DNA of 33,968 nt from Planctomycetota bacterium (GCA_026692735.1 JAPLOD010000001.1:1-33968), one strand, 5' to 3'; counted from the first letter of the stretch, positions 26,077-33,968 are shown. Numbers and translations are program-made. The notes: generated from the letters alone by a model not told the origin.

Positions 26077-27082
26077 CCTGCTCCCCCTTGATCCAGCGCT
26101 CGAACCAACGATACGCGAATTCGCAGGCGTCGGGCGGAATTCCGTGGCCGTCGCCGTGATTGAGAGTGCAGAAGCATTCGGGCTTGCCCAGGAGACCGTA
26201 CGCGCGCTGGCCGCTCAGGTAGACCTGGAAATTGGCCGCGAGAAATGGGTTGTACGGGTCGTTGAAGGGCTCGATGATCAGCAGCGGGCGCGGCGCAGCG
26301 AGGGCAATGATGTCCTGGTAGTCGTAGTGTATGCTCCCGCTGCGAACGTAGTCCGCCCACTTCGACATCCGCTGTGCCCCGGAGCGGTAGATGTTCGTGA
26401 TGTTGGGACTCACGCCGGTCGAAGGCACGCCCGCGCCGATCCTCTTGTCGAAAGCCGTCAGGAAGATAGCGGTCCGCCCCCCGAGCGAGTTGCCGATGAC
26501 CCCGTACGTCTTGGGTTGCACGAAGTCCAGAGTGTCCAGCACGTCCAGCAGCCGCTGATGATCCCATAGCCGCCGGCCATCCAAGGACCATTCCGGGTGA
26601 GTGTGCGCGAACTGCGCATTGGCCTCGTTCCAGCGCTTCTCGACCTCCGGGTAAGGGAGGTCCTCGCCGCGGGTCAGGAGTTCCCCGAAGATGTAGGTGT
26701 CCGGGGCGACCGCGACGAACCCGCGCTGGGCCAGGTCAATCGCGTAGCCGCGGAAATCCGCGGCCTCCCGCGTGAGGACGCTGTACTTGCCCTCCGCGCG
26801 GGCCGTTCCATGGCACACGACGACCGCGGGCGCGGGCCGTTGGGCGCTCACGCCTTCCGGCATCACCATCACGGCCAGACCGTACTCGTCCGGCAGGACG
26901 CGAAACCGGATCTTCAAATGCTTGAGCCCGTAGTTCTCATACTCCTTGACCACCTGCATCTCAGGCTCCACCTTCACTTGGGGCTGCGTGCCAATGCAGC
27001 CGGCGACTCGCTGGTGGATGCGGGCGCGGATGGCAGGCCATTCCTCGGGACGAGTATCCTGCAGCACTACGTCGCGAAACAT
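26060..27082 (-). CDS. Alpha/beta hydrolase (acetyl xylan esterase / dienelactone hydrolase-like)
   Basis: GVIGNSLGGRTAIFLTAFDKRIGAGVPSTG nucleophile elbow GNSLGG; PRPLLIIEPFNDP; C-terminal NHGDGHGIP; SD GGAGGGAG. Confidence 0.8.
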   Translation of the reverse strand: MFRDVVLQDTRPEEWPAIRARIHQRVAGCIGTQPQVKVEPEMQVVKEYENYGLKHLKIRFRVLPDEYGLAVMVMPEGVSAQRPAPAVVVCHGTARAEGKYSVLTREAADFRGYAIDLAQRGFVAVAPDTYIFGELLTRGEDLPYPEVEKRWNEANAQFAHTHPEWSLDGRRLWDHQRLLDVLDTLDFVQPKTYGVIGNSLGGRTAIFLTAFDKRIGAGVPSTGVSPNITNIYRSGAQRMSKWADYVRSGSIHYDYQDIIALAAPRPLLIIEPFNDPYNPFLAANFQVYLSGQRAYGLLGKPECFCTLNHGDGHGIPPDACEFAYRWFERWIKGEQVKPVQ

Positions 27083-27154
27083 GCTTGCTCCCTCCAGCGT
27101 GGAATCAGCGAGCGCCCCAGAGATCCTGAGTCCACCCCACCTCGTGTCGGATGT

Positions 27155-28042
27155 CTACACCTTTCGGCGTCGGCGGCGCGACTGCGGTACGGATTTGCGA
27201 TTCAGCCATGCATCGAGATGCCGCACGAGTCGGCCGAGCGTGCGGGCGAAGATCCTCGCCCCGCGTCGCGGGTCCGCGTCGCGGGGATCCTCTACAACGG
27301 CGACCGTCCCCGTGTGGCGCCGGCCGCGAAACGTGCCGTCATCCACGATCGCCCAGCGCAGGTTCTGCAGGGGCACTCCCCGCCGCGGCAGCGTGCGGAG
27401 GTCGGTGCATTCCGGATACCGGGCCATGAGCGTTTCGGTTTCCTCGCGTGTGGCATGGCCCCAATCGCCGCGCGGAAATCCCAGAGCGGGCATCACCATC
27501 GCAACCCTCACTTCGCCCCCGGCTTCATACTCCAGCCGCAGGCGGTTGATCACCGCCAGATGATTCTCTCCGCCATGGCCGTTGACAATCACGATGCGGC
27601 GGAACCCCCAGGAGCGATGGATCAGATCGAGCCAGCCGCGAAGCACCAGCCCGAACATCTCCTCTGAACAGTACAAGCTGCGCAGCCCGCAGGCCGGGAA
27701 ATCCATGCCGACGACGTACTCATCGCCCTTGAAGCCGATATGCCGCAGCATCGCGGGAGCGCGCTCCCGCTCTGTCCCCATGTAGAGTGTGGGCAGTGCC
27801 ACGCCTCCCATCACGCGGGCCAGTTCCACTGCGGCCATCTCGGCGCGCAGCGGGTCCACCCCCAAAGGCAAATGCGGGCCGTGCCACTCCAGCGGCCCGA
27901 GCGGCAGGAAGGCCAGACTGGTTCGCCGTCGGATGGCCAGAATCTGCTCGGGTCGGAGGAACTGGGCCTGCACATGCCCCGATTCCGTGGTGGCGGCGTC
28001 GGGGATCCGTCCTGGCCTGCTCGGATTTCGGCCGGTCCTCAT
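27155..28042 (-). CDS. Creatininase/creatinine amidohydrolase-family protein
   Basis: FLPLGPLEWHGPHLPLGVDPLRAEMAAVELA and IVIVNGHGGENHLAVI; SD AGGGGG precedes ATG at 28042 (ORF track gives 28066 as an alternative start). Confidence 0.88.
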   Translation of the reverse strand: MRTGRNPSRPGRIPDAATTESGHVQAQFLRPEQILAIRRRTSLAFLPLGPLEWHGPHLPLGVDPLRAEMAAVELARVMGGVALPTLYMGTERERAPAMLRHIGFKGDEYVVGMDFPACGLRSLYCSEEMFGLVLRGWLDLIHRSWGFRRIVIVNGHGGENHLAVINRLRLEYEAGGEVRVAMVMPALGFPRGDWGHATREETETLMARYPECTDLRTLPRRGVPLQNLRWAIVDDGTFRGRRHTGTVAVVEDPRDADPRRGARIFARTLGRLVRHLDAWLNRKSVPQSRRRRRKV

Positions 28043-28089
28043 GCGATTCCCCCTATCTTTCCTCAATCATCAATCAGCAGGAAGTGGTG

Positions 28090-28118
28090 AGCTTACACGA
28101 TGCGTGACCAATCGTCAA
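28090..28118 (-). promoter_or_regulatory. Shared promoter/operator upstream of the creatininase-esterase pair
   Basis: Minus strand TTGACG-ATTGGTCACGCATCG-TGTAAGCT. Confidence 0.65.
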
Positions 28119-28189
28119 GGATCCATATACGACGAGGTCAGAAGGGGAAGCAGACCTGTATTCCACGGCTTGGTGAGCAAGAGATCAGG

Positions 28190-28218
28190 TTGACGATCTT
28201 GGCTGATGCGTGTAAGCT
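28190..28218 (+). promoter_or_regulatory. Shared promoter/operator upstream of the amidohydrolase fragment
   Basis: TTGACG-ATCTTGGCTGATGCG-TGTAAGCT. Confidence 0.6.
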
Positions 28219-28285
28219 CGTCGAACCGAGCGCGCTCTTATTGCCCCTATTCTGGCGAGCGTGACTTGGAGGCGGGGTGCCTTCA

Positions 28286-28518
28286 TGCTGACATTCTTCG
28301 ACTGCAATTGCATGCTCGGAGGGCTCACGGCAGTGGGCTTGGCGCCGCGCAACGCCAGCGATCTCCTGCGCGAGATTGGCCACCACAATATCCCATCGGC
28401 AGCAGAGCCGCAACCAAACGGCCAGCCGACGGGGAGACAGAGGGAAGGAGGGACGGGGCGAGGTTGCAGGTCACAAGTTACAGGTTGCAGGCGTCATCCG
28501 GTTGTGGCGCGTCTGTAA
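28286..28518 (+). pseudogene. Amidohydrolase-like N-terminal fragment
   Basis: MLTFFDCNCMLGGLTAVGLAPRNASDLLREIGHHNI resembles an amidohydrolase/TIM-barrel start (FDCNxMLG ... LLREMxxxxI), then runs into low-complexity and repeat DNA. Confidence 0.5.
28431..28458 (+). other. Putative G-quadruplex sequence
   Basis: GGGG-AGACAGA-GGG-AAGGA-GGG-AC-GGGG. Confidence 0.5.
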
Positions 28519-28540
28519 CATGTAACCTGAAACCTGTAAC
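28461..28540. repeat. Inverted heptamer array element E
   Basis: Left arm AGGTTGC AGGTCAC AAGTTAC AGGTTGC AGGCGTC (28461-28495); right arm CTGTAAC ATGTAAC CTGAAAC CTGTAAC (28513-28540), reverse-complement orientation. Confidence 0.85.
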
Positions 28541-28554
28541 AGAGCGAGAGGGGA

Positions 28555-28599
28555 GTCCCAGTAACGAAGAAATCTTCGCGCCGCGAGAAGATTTGGGAC
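28555..28599. repeat. Bulged hairpin
   Basis: GTCCC-(10-nt bulge)-AAATCTTC-GCGCCGCGA-GAAGATTT-GGGAC. Confidence 0.5.
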
Positions 28600-28780
28600 G
28601 TTAGCAGTACAAGGGCCTTGGTCTTCCATGCCCCCTATGGACCGACTTACGAGAACGAGTCACTTCTGGAATCGCTCGCCGGGGAGCGCCTCGTCTTACC
28701 ACGCGGCGCCGGGGCAGCCGACAGTGAGCTGGCCGCTTCATCTTGCGACTAACGTGAGTGCCCATTGGGGTCAGAACCAC

Positions 28781-28905
28781 TTATGACCCTCGTGCAGCAC
28801 GAGGCAGACGACAAAGACTAGGCCCGCCACGCACGCCGACGGCACGGCCAGATCGAACTTCAGCCGTTCCTGCAGCTTCGCATATCGGGGGCGGCGGAAT
28901 GCGGG
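28781..28905 (-). pseudogene. Remnant of a membrane protein C-terminus
   Basis: Minus-strand frame PAFRRPRYAKLQERLKFDLAVPSACVAGLVFVVCLVLHEGHKWF-stop with one TM helix; an upstream in-frame TGA leaves no start. Confidence 0.35.
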
Positions 28906-29177
28906 GCAAGGCGGAAAGCCCGGCACTGCTGGTCAAGCCAGCAGGGGCACGCAACTATGGGCGCAAGCCGCGATCAACAGCGCCAGCGGTGCCACGTGCC
29001 GGGCTCCCGAGCCGTTCAAGGCGCAGGGAACGACGTCTTGTGCCTTCGGCGCCCGGCCGTCTCGGGCGGGCCAGCCGCGGTCCTGGGGCATCAACGCCGC
29101 AGGACTCTTCGCGCGAGGAAAGTTGCGCAACGTCTCTCGGTCAAGTACCCTGTCCTCATTGTAAGGAGCCATCACCG

Positions 29178-31757
29178 ATGACACGGGAGACAGCACGCCG
29201 AGGTGCGTGGTTCGCTTCCGCTGCGGTTCTGTTCCTGGTTGCCGCGTGTCTGCCCGCGCAGGAGTTGTCCGGCACGTTCGTGGTGTGTAAAGAATATGGG
29301 ACCGTGCTCGGCACCTTCCTCACCGACGTGCGCGGCAAGGACCTCAGGAGGCTGAACTATCTCTGCGGGGAAGGCGTCAACCCGCGCTTCTCCCCCAGCG
29401 ACGACAGGATCCTGTTTAGCTCAGCTCGCGGCGGCACGCCGGGCCTCTGGACGATGAACCGCAAGGGGGAGGAGGCGCAGCGAATCTGCGACGGGGAACA
29501 GGGCGACTGGCTCCCGGATGGCCGGCGGATCGCCTTCCGCCGCCAGGGCCAGATCGTCGAGCGGGCGCTCGACAGCGGAGAGGAAACCGTCACCAGCCCC
29601 CCCGGCTGGAAATCCTGCTCCTGGCCAGCGTGTTCTCCGGATTGCCGGAAGGTATTGTTCGTTACCCATGACGGCGAGACGGATGCGATCTGGTTGGTGA
29701 CGCGCGGAGAACCTGAGCCCAGGCGACTCGCCGAAGGCCAGATGCTCTCCACGCCCCGCTGGTCGCCGGGGGGCGAGCGAATCGCTTACCAGAACGGGGC
29801 GCACATCTGGATGATGGACGCCGATGGAAGCACCAAGCGCCAACTGACTGCCGCGGGCGGGACGCAGCGCCGGCCGGCATGGTCGCCGGACGGGACGGCG
29901 ATAGCCTGCTGCCAGGGGCCGGGCCCCAAAGGCCCGTGGCAGATGGCCGTGACCCGCCTCGAGGGGATGAAGACCCTCGCGGTTCCACTTCGCGACGCGC
30001 GCTCTGTACTGTGTTCGGACTGGGGCGTCGAGAAGCCAGGCGCGAAGCCCGAGCTGAAGGGCACGGCCGTCCGGCCGCCGCCTCGCATCCACTTGTGGGA
30101 AACGCCAGAGCCCGCGCCCGCGGCACCCGCGGACTGGGTCGCCTTCTGCCGCGAGAGGAAGGGATGGCACGCCGTCGCTGCGGAGCAGGCCTCCTCCCAG
30201 GATCTGCGCGGCGGATGTGTCGTCGAGAACGACGTCGCCATCTTCGTCCTGCTTGCCGGCCGGGCGGGCGCGGTGCTCATCCCCAAGGCCGCGGCGCAAA
30301 GCGCGATTGAGCTCATCCTGCTCGACCCGCAAGGCACGGAGGCCGGGCCGCTGGAAGCGGTTCGTGTGCCGAGATACGGCCTTGACTATGTTTCACTGGA
30401 GTCCTCATCGCGCCCGCCAGGCGCGCCGGTGAAGGCGGCCTGGACCATCGGCGGCAGCCAGGCGCTGGTGCACGTGTCGCCGCTCGAGAACGCCGGCAAG
30501 CTGCGCGTCAGTGCTGCCATGCCCTGCGCAGTTGTGCCCGACCGGTTCGGGAATGACATCGTCGCCGATGCGGAGGCGCTGGGAGAGGGCAGGGCACCGC
30601 TGCCGTGGGCGCCGCTGGTGACCGGGTTCCTCGGCAGCGGCTCGGCAATGCTTGTCCTCGTCTCTCCCGAGCCGGGCCAGAGAACGGAACTACGGAAGGG
30701 GAAGGGGCCGGCTTTCTTGGGCGCCGATGTGGCGCTGAGATCGGAATCCGTTGCTGCGGGAATTGTCACCGGCGAACGAATCTGGCATCTGGAACGCTTC
30801 GGACCCGAGGGCGAGACGGACCCGCTCCGGTTCAAGTGGGCGATGCCGTGCGCGGCCACGTGGCGCCTCACGGTGCAGGGCGACGGGCAGCGCTTTTCCG
30901 CGCTCTTCTCGGACAAGGAGTCTGCGTTTTTCGACAAGAAGGACGTGCTCTTCCGCAGCAGCAAAGGCTTCTCCCCCGCCGCCGTGCGGCTCGGTGTGAT
31001 CTACCTCTACGACCGCACTGCGGGCACGCCGCCCGATGCGCTCACGCCGGTGGACCTCGTGCGCGATGCGTTGGGGCTGAAGCGCGCTCAGCAGGCGTTG
31101 GATGAAGAAGGTCTCACCAGCTACCGCCGGGCAGCCGGGCCGACGACGTGGGCCGAGCTTTCCGTGACGCTCGAGTCTTTGAGCTATCTGTTTGAGCGGA
31201 AGCTGGAGGTGCAGGAGAGCGCGTATGCCGGCCACCTTTGCGACGACGTGCCACTCTTTGTCGAGGGCATGGACCGGCGATTGAAGGAGTACGCTCTCTT
31301 CGTGCGCGAGGTCCAGACGCTCTGCAAACCATGGCCGGCCAGCGCGAAGCTACTGGAAAGCCTGGCGGCGCCGATACAGAAGCTGGCTGAACTTGAGGAG
31401 AAGCAGCGCGGACTCAAGGGCTGCCAGGAACTGCTGCCACTGTGCGCAAAGATCAAGCAGTTGACCGCGCAGGAGTCCGGCGAGAACAGGAAGCAGTTCG
31501 AGGAATGCCGCAAGGGGATCCTGGCGGTCGCCGGGCCGCGCGAGGAACTGCTCAAGGCATACCGCGCGTGCGCCGTGGCCTTGAGGGACGCCGCCGGAAG
31601 CGCGCCGCTGGAGCAGGCTGAGCTCAGCGGCCTTGCCGAGAAGATGAGGGCCCTCTGCAAGGACGTCTTACGGAATAGGTTCTATACCGAAGCCGGCTGG
31701 CGAGGCGAGGCCTACGAGGTGCCCGGTTTCTGGCTCGGACCGCGGCCATTCGAGTAG
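29178..31757 (+). CDS. Secreted protein: TolB/PD40-like propeller plus uncharacterised C-terminal region shared with the next gene
   Basis: Start MTRETARRGAWFASAAVLFLVAACLPAQ with SD AAGGAG; PD40-type repeats NPRFSPSDDRILFSS, TPRWSPGGERIAYQ, RPAWSPDGTAIACC. ORF-track start at 28758 is upstream of the SD. Confidence 0.8.
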   Translation: MTRETARRGAWFASAAVLFLVAACLPAQELSGTFVVCKEYGTVLGTFLTDVRGKDLRRLNYLCGEGVNPRFSPSDDRILFSSARGGTPGLWTMNRKGEEAQRICDGEQGDWLPDGRRIAFRRQGQIVERALDSGEETVTSPPGWKSCSWPACSPDCRKVLFVTHDGETDAIWLVTRGEPEPRRLAEGQMLSTPRWSPGGERIAYQNGAHIWMMDADGSTKRQLTAAGGTQRRPAWSPDGTAIACCQGPGPKGPWQMAVTRLEGMKTLAVPLRDARSVLCSDWGVEKPGAKPELKGTAVRPPPRIHLWETPEPAPAAPADWVAFCRERKGWHAVAAEQASSQDLRGGCVVENDVAIFVLLAGRAGAVLIPKAAAQSAIELILLDPQGTEAGPLEAVRVPRYGLDYVSLESSSRPPGAPVKAAWTIGGSQALVHVSPLENAGKLRVSAAMPCAVVPDRFGNDIVADAEALGEGRAPLPWAPLVTGFLGSGSAMLVLVSPEPGQRTELRKGKGPAFLGADVALRSESVAAGIVTGERIWHLERFGPEGETDPLRFKWAMPCAATWRLTVQGDGQRFSALFSDKESAFFDKKDVLFRSSKGFSPAAVRLGVIYLYDRTAGTPPDALTPVDLVRDALGLKRAQQALDEEGLTSYRRAAGPTTWAELSVTLESLSYLFERKLEVQESAYAGHLCDDVPLFVEGMDRRLKEYALFVREVQTLCKPWPASAKLLESLAAPIQKLAELEEKQRGLKGCQELLPLCAKIKQLTAQESGENRKQFEECRKGILAVAGPREELLKAYRACAVALRDAAGSAPLEQAELSGLAEKMRALCKDVLRNRFYTEAGWRGEAYEVPGFWLGPRPFE

Positions 31758-31775
31758 GCAACAGGTGAACTGACA

Positions 31776-33581
31776 ATGGAAATGCACGCTGCAAGGACTA
31801 TCGCGGGCGGAACACTCGCCCGGTTCTCCCTGGCCTTCATGCTCGGCCTGCCAAGTCTGGGCAAGTGTCTGGCTGCAGGCGACGGTGCCGCCGCGCACAC
31901 GGTCCTGTGGGACACGCGCTGCGTTGCCGAGGGGGGCGCGGTGGATTTCGGCGGGAAGAAGAACTGGGAGCAGGTCAGCCCCGGCACGACGGCGCACGCT
32001 TTTCCAGGCGATGTCGTGGTCGAGAACGAGCGAATCGTCGTCATCTTCTGCCGTCGCAGTGCCGGTCCCGTCGTCTGTCCCCAGCCTGTCCCGCCAGACG
32101 GGAAGGACTGTGCCCGGCTCGTCGCCGTCGCCCCTGGCGGCGAGCCAGCAGCCAGCCTGAGCCAACTCGAGATCCGCAAGAACGACAAGAACGAGGTCGC
32201 CATTGAGGTTACCTGCCGCACGGCGGGCGGAAAGGAGATATGCACCGCGTACTCCCTGGCCCGGGGCCGCGTGTTCCTCGAGGCGAAGCCGCTCCGGAAT
32301 GCAGAGCGGATCCGCGTCGAAGGCGCGACGCGCTTCGCCGTGATCCCGGACTTCTTCGGCGCCGACATGGTCTTTGACCCGCGGGCCTATACCCAGCCCA
32401 AGCTCAGCATCCCCCCGGAGAATTTCGTGCTGGACCTGCTGGAGGGGGAGAACACAATCGTGATGTGTGTGTGGCCGGCCGGCAATCAGGAGGCCCAGCT
32501 CGCCCTTGCCGGGGCGGGTGAGGAACGCCGGATCGAGGCCACGGAGATCACCTTCGACTCCAAGAGCATCTACGTGGCGCTCCTGCACGCGCCGGGCATC
32601 TGGCATGAGCGCCGGTTGCAGGAGCCTTACGCCGACCAGGACATCGCCCTGGGATGGCAGAGGCCCTTCCAGGCGAAATGGCGGGCGAACTTCTGCGCCC
32701 GGCGCCGGAGCGATTCGTGGGACTTCCAGGACGGCAGGAGCGAGACCTGGATGTATCTGTACCAGCAGATAGTGTGGCCGTGCTGGTTTGACGGCGCAAG
32801 CGGCTGCGTGCGTTTGTCCAAGAGGTTCATCGGCGTGAAGGGCCCGATGGAATCCGTCCTGGTCTACCCGTCGGACCGCAAGAAAGACACCCCGCTGGCA
32901 ACCTTCACGCCGGTGGACATCGTGCGCGAAACGCTGGGCGTGGGGCCGTGCGAATACGTGCTGGACCGGGAGGGGCTTCAGGGCCGCAGCGCCAACACAG
33001 GAAGGAAGAACTTCGGCCGCGGGGTATGCGATACGACGACGCCTATCGAGTACCTCTTCATCGGCGGCATTGAGGCGCGGGAAAGCGCGCTCGTCGGCAA
33101 CCTGGTGGACGACATCCTGGCCGACATCACCGCTATCCACGCCCGCGTCCTGGAGTTTCGCCGCTTCGGCCAGGAACTGGGCCAGCAGTGCGCCGCGCTG
33201 CGGCGGGATGCCGCGCCCGCCACCCCACTGCTCGATGCGGCAGAAAAGAGCGCCAGGGAGATCGAGGCACTCTACCAAGAGAAACTCCCGACCATCAAGG
33301 ACCCGGCGCACGCCGCTCAGGTGGGCCAGCGAATCAAGGAACTCGCGTCCAGGAGCGATCCCGAGAACCTGGGCGAGTGCAAGACCCTGACGCGCGAATT
33401 GCGTGAGGTTGCGGGAACGCAACATCGCATGACCGGCGATTACAGGGTAATGGTCAAGCGGCTGAGACAGGAGGCGGGGATCCAGGAGGCGGAAGATCCC
33501 ACCACGGCCAGAACGGCAGAGAGCATCCGCAAACTCGGCGCGCAGGTCCTCCGGAAAAAGTACGGAGTGGAGGCCGATTGA
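31776..33581 (+). CDS. Uncharacterised secreted protein, divergent paralog of the C-terminal half of the upstream gene
   Basis: Shared blocks: VIPDFFGADMVFDPRAY vs VVPDRFGNDIVADAEAL; TFTPVDIVRETLGV vs ALTPVDLVRDALGL; IEYLFIGGIEARESALVGNLVDDI vs LSYLFERKLEVQESAYAGHLCDDV. Confidence 0.8.
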   Translation: MEMHAARTIAGGTLARFSLAFMLGLPSLGKCLAAGDGAAAHTVLWDTRCVAEGGAVDFGGKKNWEQVSPGTTAHAFPGDVVVENERIVVIFCRRSAGPVVCPQPVPPDGKDCARLVAVAPGGEPAASLSQLEIRKNDKNEVAIEVTCRTAGGKEICTAYSLARGRVFLEAKPLRNAERIRVEGATRFAVIPDFFGADMVFDPRAYTQPKLSIPPENFVLDLLEGENTIVMCVWPAGNQEAQLALAGAGEERRIEATEITFDSKSIYVALLHAPGIWHERRLQEPYADQDIALGWQRPFQAKWRANFCARRRSDSWDFQDGRSETWMYLYQQIVWPCWFDGASGCVRLSKRFIGVKGPMESVLVYPSDRKKDTPLATFTPVDIVRETLGVGPCEYVLDREGLQGRSANTGRKNFGRGVCDTTTPIEYLFIGGIEARESALVGNLVDDILADITAIHARVLEFRRFGQELGQQCAALRRDAAPATPLLDAAEKSAREIEALYQEKLPTIKDPAHAAQVGQRIKELASRSDPENLGECKTLTRELREVAGTQHRMTGDYRVMVKRLRQEAGIQEAEDPTTARTAESIRKLGAQVLRKKYGVEAD

Positions 33582-33968
33582 TGACGACCATGACCCCAAA
33601 CGCCAGATGGGCAGAAGTAACCTGCATGCGGCTCAAACTCATCCCCGCGCTGGTGCTCGTGTTGGCCGGCCCACTGGTCTGCGCCCAGACAGCCCCGGCA
33701 GCCCCCGCGCGAAGTCTTCATGCTGATTTCCACGTCGCCCCTGGTGGCAGGGACACCCATCCCGGCACGGCCGACGAGCCTTTCGCCACCGTGGCCAAGG
33801 CCCGCGCTGCGGTCCGCGCGAGAATCACAGCCGGACTCGATCACGATATTCTCGTCCTGATTCGCGGCGGCACGTACGAACAGGCCGAGGCATTGGTTTT
33901 TGGCCCCGAGGACTCCGGCACCGAGAGGTACTCGATCACCTACGCGGCCTGCCCCGGCGAGGAGGCCG
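33581..33968 (+). CDS. Right-handed beta-helix (pectate-lyase-like) protein, N-terminal part, truncated by window end
   Basis: Manual translation MTTMTPNARWAEVTCMRLKLIPALVLVLAGPLVCAQTAPAAPARSLHADFHVAPGGRDTHPGTADEPFATVAKARAAVRARITAGLDHDILVLIRGGTYEQAEALVFGPEDSGTERYSITYAACPGEEA. ATG overlaps the previous TGA by 1 bp. Not in the ORF track (open at window end). Confidence 0.8.
   Translation, partial: MTTMTPNARWAEVTCMRLKLIPALVLVLAGPLVCAQTAPAAPARSLHADFHVAPGGRDTHPGTADEPFATVAKARAAVRARITAGLDHDILVLIRGGTYEQAEALVFGPEDSGTERYSITYAACPGEEA

Noticed and set aside
26597-27667. 356-aa plus-strand ORF
   Set aside because: Spans the esterase and creatininase genes in antisense; composition typical of shadow ORFs.
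28785-28805. Palindrome CCTCGTGCAGCACGAGG as a regulatory site
   Set aside because: Lies within the remnant membrane-protein frame (LVLHEG) and has no loop; likely coincidental.
31668-33599. 643-aa minus-strand ORF
   Set aside because: Antisense shadow of the 31776-33581 gene; no start context, Arg/His/Ala-rich composition.

Overview
GC-rich bacterial chromosomal window. Gene style (tandem [38 protein letters not shown] prepilins, BatA/vWA genes, kinase and PQQ-propeller proteins, glycan catabolism) is reminiscent of Planctomycetes/PVC or Hydrogenedentota-like lineages; this placement is inference only. Left to right: a truncated SAM methyltransferase (-) and a TPR protein (-); two tandem prepilin paralogs (-), each followed by a near-identical intrinsic terminator; a solitary HicB-like antitoxin (-); a five-gene + operon at 4.2-15.6 kb (BatA/vWA protein, giant coiled-coil membrane protein, vWA/GATase-like protein, clan-CD caspase/legumain-like protease, Asp-box propeller protein); a debris-rich stretch with a truncated Ser/Thr kinase and a chimeric double PQQ-propeller gene; a LacI-centred catabolic cluster at 20.0-28.5 kb (GH2 N-terminal fragment, LacI regulator, transglutaminase-like protein, GH43/32-like propeller, esterase, creatininase-family hydrolase, amidohydrolase N-terminal fragment); and a terminal operon with a TolB-like protein, a divergent paralog of its C-terminal half, and a beta-helix protein cut by the window end. 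Main leads: (1) intergenic arrays built from 7-bp (or 9-bp) units, several arranged as a block followed by its reverse-complement block, with unrelated unit sequences but the same architecture, often near truncated genes; (2) five promoters sharing TTGAC[AG]-N11..16-TGTAAGCT, all oriented toward their genes, probably one LacI regulon; (3) the vWA/coiled-coil/clan-CD-protease operon; (4) a tandem uncharacterised paralog family at 29-33.6 kb. Everything was read by eye; no homology search was run.
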